Positions 34,414 to 43,442 of a stretch of 64,000 nucleotides of DNA are shown piece after piece. The translations under genes and the position numbers were made by a program. How positions within the stretch are numbered: the first letter of the stretch is position 1; every line of letters starts with the position of its first letter. The DNA lies in NCBI GenBank assembly GCA_020744425.1, contig JAGMUV010000027.1, forward strand, positions 620,001 through 684,000, written 5' to 3'. The stretch is from Dactylonectria macrodidyma. Lineage: Eukaryota; Ascomycota; Sordariomycetes; Hypocreales; Nectriaceae. Under the pieces are notes generated by a model that saw nothing but the letters and a program-made list of their open reading frames with translations, was not told where the DNA came from and ran no database searches.

Positions 34414-36870
34414 ATGGAAAACGACAGTCCTTCGCATGAGCCGAAGCGGCGCCGGCTTGGCACCACAACCCCCGACCCAATGCCGAGTGATCAGATCAAT
34501 GCCCCGTTGCCAATTGCCAAGTGGTGCGGCTTGCTGAAAGATGGCATTTACGTGTGGGATAAAACTATGATTAAATGTTTCCTGACGGATCAGGAGCGGC
34601 AGGATCCAGTCATGGTCGGGAGGCTTCTTTCTGAGACGACCATCAGCGGGCGACTGCACCCACTGATCTTCCAGACTTCGTCAGCGACAGACAGCGACAC
34701 TGTCCGATTGCGGTCCCTTCCGTTTCTACGACACATGCAGACTGACGGGGCGAGCGGCTTGGCCCATTATAAGTCCCTGGCCACCGAGCAGAAGCGCATT
34801 GTGGCAGTGGGCGTCAGAGACCTGTACCTTGCTGCCTGGCGCGGGTTGCTCAACGAGTCGGACCGGAAACTCCTGGACAGCTTGGTCAGTACCCTGGATG
34901 AGACCGTTGTATGTGTTCATGCCAGGGGCATGGAGATCTCGTTCCACCCGTCCGCCGACTTCAAGGTGGTCAAGCTCATTGAGTCACTGGACGACACTGT
35001 CGGGGAGGAGTGGCTTCCATATTTTGCCCAGGTAATGGATGATAACACCAAACTCTTCGCTGTTTTTGTCAACCCGGCCGAGCTCTCCTTGCACAACTTC
35101 GAGAACGTTATCCCACTGGATCGCTGGATCGAATCGAAAGTAGAAAGCAGCGGCCTTGTCCTCTCGTTGACTGCTGCTCGCCGAGTTCAGGCAGACCGCG
35201 GGGTGGTAACGTGCAAATTGCAAGGAAGCGTATGTGGTCTGCTGAAGCAATTGGCCTCCCTCGATCTTTATATCGCACCCATGAACAAGGCCACCCGCGG
35301 CGGAGAGCGTTTCATCTTTCATTCGGCACGGCTCAGTAAGGCTTTAAGCCACGCCGTGCGATCGAGTGATGTCCTTGGCAAGCTCTCAGATGGCATAATA
35401 GCCTCGTCACCCTTTGAGTTTGTCAACTACGTTTTCAGATGCAACAGGTTCGCCCCGGGAGACTCCAAGTTCACGAAACATCTCGACACACCCTATTACG
35501 ACAGCTCCCGATCCCACGTTTCCAAATACACCCTGTTGATCTATCTAACCGGCGGAGCTGGGGCTCCTGCCCTTCGCGTACAAGACGTGGCTTTCGACGA
35601 GATCGACGAGATGACATGCATCATTTTCGATCAGAGCTATGCCCACGAAGGACGACCATTCGACGACAGCGACAAGATATTCATCCGGAGCGAACTCGTC
35701 TTTGAGGACAAGACCCTCGCCCACAATTCTCAGATCACATCTCTCTTCAGCACAGCCTGCTACATGACCGGCCAGAGCGTGTTTGACCAGGAGCTCGCCT
35801 TATATGCCCACGAGTGTTTTGAGCGAGCAAACTCGCTGCACTGGGCCATTGAGAGGGAGGCACATCAGCCTCCTGTCTACCTGCACAAGTCGTTCAAGGA
35901 GATGGAGTTCATAACCAATGGGTACGACTACTGGTTCTCGAACGCGGGCGGCGCTGAACTAGCAGATTGCGGGGTGGTGGCTGTGCTCGACTACCTCAAC
36001 TGCAAGATCACCGGCCAGCCGTTCCGCTCCCTGTGCTCGTCAAGTATAATACATGAGAATCTCGGGGCAACGGAAGATGTGTGGCCGTATTTGATGCCCG
36101 GTTGTAACAAAGAGTCTGGTGGGTTGAAAAGACTCGTGGAAGCTGATGTAGAAGGGCTGTTCAAGAAAAAGCCCGACAGCCCGTTCGTCAAGCGAACAAT
36201 GCCAGGCTGGTATTACGAAGGCGATTTCGCTGAAGAGAATGACGCCCTTGACCCGTGCTGCCCTTTTCACCATTTCCCAACGTTTGACGCCTGGCAGGAT
36301 GGGGATGTGAAGGAGATGTACAAGAGGTCCCAAAAGTACACCAGAAAAGACCTCGTCGGCGTCCCACTCCTGATCCTCAACCAGGAGCTCATGCTGAACG
36401 AATCTAACATCACAATCCAGGGAGACAAGATTTACTTCGTCCAAGGACCGGATGGCAAGTCGATCCCACCCGTCAATTTCGCCGCGTGCTGGAATGGTCC
36501 ACCGCCCGCGGAATTCGTCGGAGTCAGCGAGGAGATCAGTGCGCTGAGGCTGCTGATTCCTCCCATCACTATCCAGCGGTTCGACCAGGGATATCACCTG
36601 ATGCTGGACTTCTTCCGAAATGACTGGATGGTTCGAGTAGACGACGAGTACAAGATTTCGATCCCGGTGATAACCAACGACATATCTTACGACGCACCGT
36701 CGGACGATGAGGGGGAGTTCGTACGCAGGCGACTGTTACAAGACCCTGATTTTGACCTCGAGGGGAGTAGCATTAGCGAGGAAGGTGAGGAGGGCACTAC
36801 TCGTGAGGAAAGCCGGACTGCTGAGGAAGGCAGCAGTAGCGAGCAAGGTAGTACCAGCGTGGAGGAGTAA
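34414..36870 (+). CDS. Orphan 2OG-Fe(II) oxygenase-domain protein
   Basis: An intronless frame of 818 residues. Near the N-terminus is a basic cluster (PKRRRLG) that could be a nuclear localisation signal. The middle holds a prolyl-hydroxylase-like double-stranded beta-helix: CNRFAPGDSKFTKHLDTPYY supplies the HxD pair (about residues 354-356), LLIYLTGG and ALRVQDVAF follow, SYAHEG gives the distal His (about 411), and KIFIRSELVF the 2OG-binding Arg. The residues needed for Fe(II) and 2-oxoglutarate are therefore present. The 390 residues after it, including a Cys-containing block (WFSNAGGAELADCGVV), match no domain I know, and the tail is rich in Ser and Glu. Coding sequence is GC-rich and free of RIP-like decay, unlike the surrounding repeats, which argues that it is maintained. 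Substrate is unknown. An AATAAA lies about 100 bp downstream. Confidence 0.85.
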   Translation: MENDSPSHEPKRRRLGTTTPDPMPSDQINAPLPIAKWCGLLKDGIYVWDKTMIKCFLTDQERQDPVMVGRLLSETTISGRLHPLIFQTSSATDSDTVRLRSLPFLRHMQTDGASGLAHYKSLATEQKRIVAVGVRDLYLAAWRGLLNESDRKLLDSLVSTLDETVVCVHARGMEISFHPSADFKVVKLIESLDDTVGEEWLPYFAQVMDDNTKLFAVFVNPAELSLHNFENVIPLDRWIESKVESSGLVLSLTAARRVQADRGVVTCKLQGSVCGLLKQLASLDLYIAPMNKATRGGERFIFHSARLSKALSHAVRSSDVLGKLSDGIIASSPFEFVNYVFRCNRFAPGDSKFTKHLDTPYYDSSRSHVSKYTLLIYLTGGAGAPALRVQDVAFDEIDEMTCIIFDQSYAHEGRPFDDSDKIFIRSELVFEDKTLAHNSQITSLFSTACYMTGQSVFDQELALYAHECFERANSLHWAIEREAHQPPVYLHKSFKEMEFITNGYDYWFSNAGGAELADCGVVAVLDYLNCKITGQPFRSLCSSSIIHENLGATEDVWPYLMPGCNKESGGLKRLVEADVEGLFKKKPDSPFVKRTMPGWYYEGDFAEENDALDPCCPFHHFPTFDAWQDGDVKEMYKRSQKYTRKDLVGVPLLILNQELMLNESNITIQGDKIYFVQGPDGKSIPPVNFAACWNGPPPAEFVGVSEEISALRLLIPPITIQRFDQGYHLMLDFFRNDWMVRVDDEYKISIPVITNDISYDAPSDDEGEFVRRRLLQDPDFDLEGSSISEEGEEGTTREESRTAEEGSSSEQGSTSVEE

Positions 36871-36967
36871 CATTGGCTGTCTCACCGAATCGGATACGCA
36901 GTGGTGGGGTTCTAGAGTGCCAGGGTTGTGTCCGATACTTTCTTCGTATTTCAACACAACTTCATCA

Positions 36968-36973
36968 AATAAA
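36968..36973 (+). terminator. Possible polyadenylation signal
   Basis: AATAAA 98 bp after the stop codon of the 2OG oxygenase gene; position is suitable, but the motif is weakly predictive in filamentous fungi. Confidence 0.3.
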
Positions 36974-37023
36974 TAGCTAAAAATGCAGAGAAAAAAGTAT
37001 TTAAAAGTCTCTCAATCGCTCTC

Positions 37024-37265
37024 CTAGCTACTCAAATCCTGTTCAAAATACCCCCGTGTAGGCCGCCTGACGCGGGCTGACCGGCGCACGGGGGCTGGGT
37101 CTTCCTCCGACTCAGAGCTACTCTTCCCATACACCACAATACAATCAAGATCGCCTTTCTGCGACTGAATAACACGTTGATCAGGCTCGCGATTGGTCTC
37201 TGCAAGTGCCTGTGCGAGTCTTATAAAGCGTTCATTCGGATCCTGCCTGATTTTACGTTTTTCTT
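37024..37265 (-). pseudogene. Pogo transposase C-terminal remnant
   Basis: Encodes QDPNERFIRLAQALAETN and RRSARVRRPTRGYFEQ. The complete pogo protein at 38755-40519 ends in the same way (NPNRRFMALAESLA, then an acidic Ser stretch and a basic tail), so this is the tail of a related transposase. The rest of that gene is absent; upstream it runs directly into a RING-protein fragment. Confidence 0.55.
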
Positions 37266-37525
37266 CGGTTGCGCTCGTCTGGATCGGAGTCGACATGTAA
37301 GCCTAGGAGCGGGATCTCTAGCGACGTCGAGGCTGACGAGTGATAGTGGTTGTTGAACTCCCAAGGGTCGTTCCCGGGGATGACCTGAAGAGGTGTCAGC
37401 AAAATCAGAGCTTGGTCGCATGCGCACAATAGGGAATTTACAATTTCAATAATGTCGCCTTGACAGGCTGGGCATGTTAGGCCGTGCTCATCGCCGTACC
37501 ACTCAGTAGCGCAGGCCGCATACAT
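37266..37525 (-). pseudogene. RING E3 ligase 5' fragment
   Basis: Starts at 37525 with an N-terminal zinc ribbon (ACATEWYGDEHGLTCPACQ) like the first exon of fungal RNF126-type RING ligases, followed by a spliceable intron (37441-37385, GTAAAT...TTCAG) and NDPWEFNNHYH. No RING domain follows: after about 37266 the sequence becomes the tail of a pogo transposase. The start codon abuts the presumed hAT terminus on the other side, so the gene lost both its promoter and its catalytic part. Confidence 0.5.
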
Positions 37526-37640
37526 GGGCAAACCGTTTAAACGGTCGAATATTTCCTCAAACGTTTGAACGGTTCAAAAATATTGCAACGGTTAAACGAA
37601 CGAATAACCGATTTAAACGAACGAATGAACGATGTATGAC
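37526..37640. repeat. AAACGGTTT palindromes at hAT end
   Basis: Clustered palindromic motifs (ACCGTTTAAACGGT, AACGTTTGAACGGTT) and AACGAACG runs flank the 3' end of the second hAT gene. The same motif mix occurs at 41958-42077. I interpret them as terminal/subterminal hAT repeats. Confidence 0.5.
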
Positions 37641-38448
37641 GGTGAGAAATATCCACCGCGCCTGCTCTAATACCAGTCGAAATAATGCCCACTATCATTG
37701 TCAATGTCCTGAGAGTCACCCTCCGGCCGTGGGATTCCGATTAGACCCATCCCATTCTCATGCAGAGGCCGTATGAGTCCTTGACGCAGCCAATTGCTCG
37801 TACATTCAATCATCTCGATAGTTTTGCATGTGATTCGTAATCTATCCCATGAACAAGTTCTTCTTGCCCCAGAAAACGTCCTCTCCGGCTCCGATGACTC
37901 TGCTGGGATAGAAAGAATGCAAATAGCCATGCGGCTAACTTTCGGATACTGCTTTCTCTGCTGTGGTTGACACCACCACTCCAGAGGCGTACAATCCGGA
38001 GGGATATCTGTTGCATCAACGTTGATGAAGCTAGTGAAATCATCCCTAACACTCGCGTTAATAGTCCTAACCTCCAGCTTCTTTGATAGTATCGCGAGTT
38101 GATTTGGCTTCTTTGCCAGCGGTGGTGGCATCGACGTGGGGGTGGAGGGATGGTCGCTGGGTTGCTCGTAATTAAATTCCTTTTGCCAGAATGCTGTGGC
38201 CGAGGCAATAGTATCTTCATGCCATTCCTTTGGCCAGTTCTGCTTGATATACGCGATGCGTTTACGGGGATCAAGGAGGAGAGCGGCGGCGTATACGGGA
38301 ACCTCGTCAGTTAGGCGGTAGTATTTAGAGAGGATAAACCATCCCATATCGATGGCTCGAACCATCCGTTCGTCGGAGTGTTCATCCGACTGATATATCT
38401 TCTGATACAATGTTAGTAATCGACTTGATGTGGATAGATTGAAGGGTA

Positions 38449-38522
38449 CCATGCGGGACCACCTAATGAATAACCCCACCTAATGCATAACCAAAATTTT
38501 CATCTTCCCATACAAAATCCAA
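38449..38522 (+). repeat. Pogo left terminal inverted repeat
   Basis: About 74 bp, 2 mismatches to the reverse complement of the right end. Confidence 0.85.
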
Positions 38523-38754
38523 ATTTTCAATTGCACCGCATTCAGCCAGGAATGGAGATGCTCATAAAACAATGCCTGGAAATGCTTGTCTATTTCATGA
38601 ACCTTTAATATCGCCTTGATTTTTTTCCGTCCCGCCCTGGAGCCCAGTTCTCTAGCACTTTGAAAATTTTTCCATTCCGCTTCATCTACCCTAGGCGACT
38701 CCATCCATTCAACTCGACATTTCACCCAACAGACTCGTCAGAACAACTTACGCA

Positions 38755-40519
38755 ATGGGTCGCTGTACCTATACAGAAGATGACATAGCCGAGGCTATAT
38801 TAGATATCACCGATAGAGGCCTTTCACAGAACGAGGCGGCCCAGAAACGAGGAGTACCTCAGCCGACCCTCTCTCGTCGACTTTCCGGTCATGCGAGCAG
38901 GAATGAACGTATCCAGGCCCACCAGCGTATTTCAAAGAGCCAAGAGGAGACTCTCGTTCGTTGGGTGCTGCGGCAGGAGTCTCTGGGCTATGCCCTCTCC
39001 CACAGCCAACTCCGGGCCTGCGTCGAGGCCATCCTCCAACAACAAGGCGATAACCAGCCTCTGGGCAAGCACTGGACCACCAGATTCGTCAAGCGTCACA
39101 TAAAACTATCTACCAAGCTTGGAAAACGCCAGGAAGCCTCCAGATTTAACGGGTTTACACCAAAAGCGGTCAATTGGTACTTTGATATTCGGGAGATCGA
39201 GTACGGCTGGATCAAGCCTGAGAACACAGTTAACGTGGACGAGGGTGGCATAATGGCTGGTTTCGGTACGTTGTCTGCAAGTCCCCAACGGGTTTTGATA
39301 GGCCATAGCTAATTAGCTGTCCACAAGGCTTGGATAGCCTCGTAATCGGGAGCTCTGACCCGAAGAAGAAGGCGCTGTTGAAAGGCACCCAGTCGCGCGC
39401 TTGGACGTCGTTTATTGAGGCTGTCACCGCAACTGGTCGAGCTTTGAAACCAGCAATCATTTTCAAAGGCAAAGAGCTGCAGAAGCAGTGGTTCGTTGAA
39501 GAGTTTGAGGCGATAGCGGACTGGCACTACATCACATCGCCGAACGGCTGGACCGACAACCATATAGCTCTTGAGTGGCTGAAAGATGTTTATTTACCCC
39601 AGACAGAGCCTCTAGATGCCTCGGATGCGAGACTTATCATCCTCGACGGTCATGGGAGCCATGCGCAGGTGAGTCTTTTGGCCGTTACACCGCAGATTCT
39701 CCGGCTATAAGATTACTGATGAGCGCGCAGGACGGGTGGATGGCGACGTGCTTTCTGAACAACGTGTACTGTTGCTACCTGCCAGCACATTGTTCTCATG
39801 GTTTGCAGCCGTTAGATAATGGGATCTTTAATGTTATCAAAGGTGAATATCGAAAAGAACTCCAAAACCTGGCTAGTTTGACCGATTCTGCGCCGGTTGA
39901 CAAGGTCAATTTTATCCGGGCATACGCGAAAGCCAGGGAGGCAGGCATGAGAAAAGAGATTATCTTATCCGGCTGGAGGTTTACTGGAAATTGGCCTATA
40001 AGCCGTCACAAGGCGCTAAAACATCCAGAAATCCAGCCAGACAAGGAGTCAGTGGCGGAACAGTTCAAGACACCGAGCCCTACTCAGCTGCACTCAGATG
40101 ACACGCCGACGACGAGCCGGCAGGTGAGAGATTTGGCCAAACACCGAAGTCGTCCGACGAGGAGAAAGTACAGCAAGATCGCAAAGGGGCTGGAAGCTTT
40201 AGAGATGAAGGTGGCCGTTCAGAATGGGCGGATTGCTGGGCTTGAGGAGCAGATGGCCCAGCTGCGGCGAGGGAGGAAAAGGAAGGCGGTACCGAACCCG
40301 AACCGACGATTCATGGCTCTAGCTGAGTCCCTAGCAGCTGAAAAGTCCATTCCTAGTTCAAAGGATGGGGGAAAAGAGGCTGATGTGGATGAAGAGGTCA
40401 AATCGGTGATTGAGGTGGGTGTCGGGTCGGAGGAGGAAAGTGAAGAATCTGAGATGGAAACAAAACACTGCCAGCGCACACGCAGCGGGCGGGAGGTCAA
40501 AAACCCACGTAGAGAGTAA
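38755..40519 (+). CDS. Pogo/Fot transposase (DD35D)
   Basis: Three exons (38755-39265, 39328-39668, 39731-40519) give 546 residues. The N-terminus has a psq-type helix-turn-helix (ILDITDRGLSQNEAAQKRGV) and a CENP-B-like DNA-binding domain (WVLRQESLGYALSHSQLRA, HWTTRFVKRH). The DDE domain has NVDEGGIM, LIILDGHGSHA and LQPLDNGIF; second and third Asp are 35 residues apart, as in Fot1-type pogo transposases. The C-terminus has a coiled-coil-like stretch and a basic tail. No defect seen, so this copy may be autonomous. Confidence 0.92.
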
Positions 40520-40601
40520 AATTTGAACAAATTTCTATAAGAATATTCTAAAGGTTTATTTACAAATTGAGAGTCTGGGCTGATTTTGGGGTGATCAAAA
40601 A

Positions 40602-40675
40602 TTGGATTTTGTATGGGAAGACGAAAATTTTGGTTATGCATTAGGTGGGGTTATTCCTTAGGTGGTCCCGCATGG
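40602..40675 (-). repeat. Pogo right terminal inverted repeat
   Basis: Reverse-complement partner of 38449-38522. Confidence 0.85.
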
Positions 40676-41752
40676 TACCTGTTGTTCTTCGTAATGGAGT
40701 AACAACATATCCATCAGCATCAACGATTGTGAGATAGACGAGCCATCTTCCTCTGCATACAATGTTGCTGAAGCAAATGGCTGAAGAAACGTATGTACTT
40801 TGCCTAGCAACTCCCAATCTCCAACTAATAGCCGATTGTCTCCGATGGCCTCTTCGTGATCAGACATGAAGGACTGGATTTTGTCCTTCTTTCTAATCGC
40901 ACGATCAATGACCTGATACCAGGACGACCAGCGGGTACGATTATCCATCCCTAAACGCAGTCCCACTGCCTTATCCCACGCATTCTGGTGGAGGCTTGAT
41001 GAACTTAGCCACACAGCTAAGCCATGAAGCTTGCGTAATGCAGGGACATTCTCAACGCCGCTAAAGTCGTCAGCCGATATCACGGACGTATTGCTAGCCG
41101 TGCTGCCCTTGCGCTTGTGCTTTCTGGCCGGCTCTCCGTTCTTTCTCTTTGCTGTATTTCGTTCGGCGGCAGCCTTCTTTCGATGAGAGGCTAGGACCTC
41201 GGAAAACTGGGAGAGAAGCTCCTCTCCAGTGACACCGGATGCTGACTCGAGTGCTGCGACTAGAGCCTCTTTAGAAGATGCGAGAAGGAAGGCTTGAAGG
41301 GAAAGATTAATGATATGCGCAATACAGCGTATACGACGTCCTTTTGCGTTGAATTTAATCTACTCAATGTCAGCCTATAGCCTAAACTGCGTAGTTAACT
41401 AACCTTATGTCTACTCATTAGCTTGCGTTGTATAGACTCAAGACATGTGTCGTTTGATGTCGCGTTGTCAGGATAGATGGTTTTACCTCCAGTCTTGCGT
41501 CCACGTGTATTTGAACGGTCCTTCGTAATGTCCATAATTGAGAGGAAGTTTGAGGGCAATCCATTGACATCTTGGGGGTTTTCTGTAGCACCAATAATAG
41601 ACGATGTGTCAGATGACATATTGGTAGTTAAAAGGCGAGATTTTGAACTTGGTATCATGGATTGAGACCCGATATCAATGGGTTTTGTGTCAACCTAGCA
41701 CCGATACACGAATGCAGACATTGAACAAAAGATCAGTGTAGATTGAGGACCA

Positions 41753-41912
41753 TCTCTTCTATGTAAGGAGCGACGAGAGTCGGTCTCTTATACCTGTGTT
41801 CAGTCTGCCGATCTCATAGGCAGCAGGCTGTTACCTGACGCTAGGTATGGTGTAGCGTTCACGCTGACCGTGAAGCTATTCACGATGGTCGTGATCCTTG
41901 CCCTTGACCTAA
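41753..41912. repeat. Dispersed repeat with conserved hairpin, copy 1
   Basis: Similar over about 150 bp to 58767-58895. Both contain GTCGGTCTCTTATACCTGTG and AGGCAGCAGGCTG, and a stem-loop at 41764-41790 pairing TAAG(A)GAGCGAC with GTCGGTCTCTTA. It may be part of a solo LTR; the family is not identified. Confidence 0.5.
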
Positions 41913-41957
41913 GCGAAGGTCTCCGGAGCTTGACATTTTGAAAGAGTTTTCGAGTGC

Positions 41958-42077
41958 CAGGGCTGGAAAATCGTTTAACCGTTCAAACGGTTTTAGGATG
42001 CCCTTAAACGGTTAAACGATTTAACATGCATAAACGTTTTAAACGGAACGAACGAACGAACGAACGAACGAACGAAA
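41958..42077 (+). repeat. hAT-like terminus plus (GAAC)n
   Basis: Begins CAGGGCTGGAAAATCG, a typical hAT end, followed by palindromes of the AACCGTTCAAACGGTT type and about seven GAAC units (42046-42075). Motifs match those at 37526-37640. Confidence 0.5.
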
Positions 42078-42085
42078 GTGCCCAT

Positions 42086-43162
42086 GTATGCATGAGAGGG
42101 TTCGAGAAAAGCGGTATCTATCCTATCACCTCTAAACCTGCGATCACATATATCCATAAAAAGCAGCTCAAATCACGCACGCCGGCCGAGCCCGCCTATG
42201 CCGACCTCTTGCCCAAGGAAACACGATTCCAACAAGCTGAAGATTCTCTCGCCGCTGTGCTTGAGAAATACGGTGACGTTATGAGCTCGCCGAGCCGTGA
42301 GAAGCTTCAGTCGGCGAGAAAGGTGCTCTCAGAGTCGATTTTAATGGATAAGCAGCGTAATGCCTTCGTCAGCAACTTCGAATGACGTCTTAAGAAGGTC
42401 ACAAGCAAGAGAAAGCCCGGAAAATTCATTAAGCCTAGTGGTATGTTTGTTACAAGCGTCAACTTTGAAGATATCAAGGAGCAACACGAGGCCGAGCTCG
42501 CAGCCACAGAAGAGAAGGAACAACGCCGTCAACTTCGCTCAGTCAAAGCTCTCGTCAAGCAAGAAAGAGACCGCTTTTTCGAGCTTTGGAAAGCTGATAA
42601 AATTGCTCGCTTTGGGACAACAAGGAAGACTTGGAAATTCGAGGATTGGCTGAAGGATACAGGAAGAGAAACTGACTACCTGTCTATTGATACTAGTAAC
42701 TCCAAGTTCAACGAGCTCCTCAACCAAAAGCCTGATGGCTTCATGATCGATATTCCCGAATCACAAGAGCTCCGACGAGCTAGGCAGCGAGCCTTAAAGG
42801 CGCCGAGACCGATCCTCGCAATGGACTTCCCCAAGAGCGATGACACCGTTACTTTCGCCGGCCTCGGCCCCTTCAATGACGAGGACGACGAAGATGAAGA
42901 TACCCTCGTAGAGAGAGGAGATCCTGACAATCAGGATGACACCCAGTTCGACTCGCTGCCTCCATTTATGAAGTCATCACCGCCGGCAGAAGTCATTGAA
43001 GTCATCGACCCGGATGCGCCTTGCCCGAGGCAACTGCCACCGCAGCTGCCGCAGCCCTCACGGCCTAGGCGCCGTTGGAAGACCTTGACCGAGACCGTGA
43101 GAGTCATGAGGGCCAATTTGAACAACGAAGCCGGCCAAAGTCACAGCCAAATTGGCAGCTAA
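42086..43162 (+). pseudogene. Pogo-type transposase C-terminal part, one TGA
   Basis: The frame opens with RGFEKSGIYPITSKPAI, the segment that follows the last catalytic Asp in DDE_1 (pogo) transposases, so the catalytic half is missing and the gene is truncated at the (GAAC)n block. An in-frame TGA at 42383-42385 interrupts NFE and RLKKVTSKRKPGKF; the frame is otherwise open to 43162, suggesting a CGA-to-TGA change of the RIP kind. The long acidic tail (FNDEDDEDEDTLVE) is not seen in the intact pogo copies here. Confidence 0.6.
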
Positions 43163-43442
43163 GGTGACCGAGGAAGCAGCCCGGGCTGGGCGAAGAGACG
43201 GGCTCAGAAGACCCCAAGGACGCGATTTGAGCTCTTTCTTACGAAGTGTGCATTTTGGCCGACTTTCTGTCCCTCATTCTAGTCATTAGAATCAGAATAG
43301 ACACTGTTATGAATCAATTAATCAGAAAAGGCGGATTTTCCCACCCAAAATGAGGCATTTTACTGTCTGCGAATTTTGTGACCAACTGAGGGGCGCGAAG
43401 CCTGCCCCGAAAGTTGGCTGGTGGGGCCTTGACCAACGGGTA

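Larger units (their letters stand above)
38449..40675 (+). mobile_element. Complete pogo (Fot-like) transposon nested in hAT
   Basis: 2227 bp flanked by TA on both sides (38447-38448 and 40676-40677), with terminal inverted repeats of about 74 bp that differ at two positions (left 38449-38522, right 40602-40675), beginning CCATGCGGGACCACCTAA. The transposase gene is intact. Near-identical ends and an intact gene suggest recent arrival. Confidence 0.93.
37667..41658 (-). pseudogene. Second hAT transposase, split by a pogo insertion
   Basis: Minus-strand pieces 41658-41404, 41359-40676 and 38446-37667 form one frame once the pogo element is set aside. A 44-bp intron (41403-41360) lies between SRHK and IKFNAKGRRIRCIAHIINLS. 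The gene contains KLHGLAVWLSSSSLHQNAWD, LGMDNRTRWSSWYQVI and the hAT dimerisation region (YPKVSRMAICILSIPAESSE, PERTFSGARR). The pogo insertion sits after HYEEQQ, and reading through one TA restores VPFNLSTSSR. The N-terminus is atypical: no BED finger is visible before DNATSNDTCLE, so the 5' part seems lost or replaced. The copy is thus dead twice over. Confidence 0.75.
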
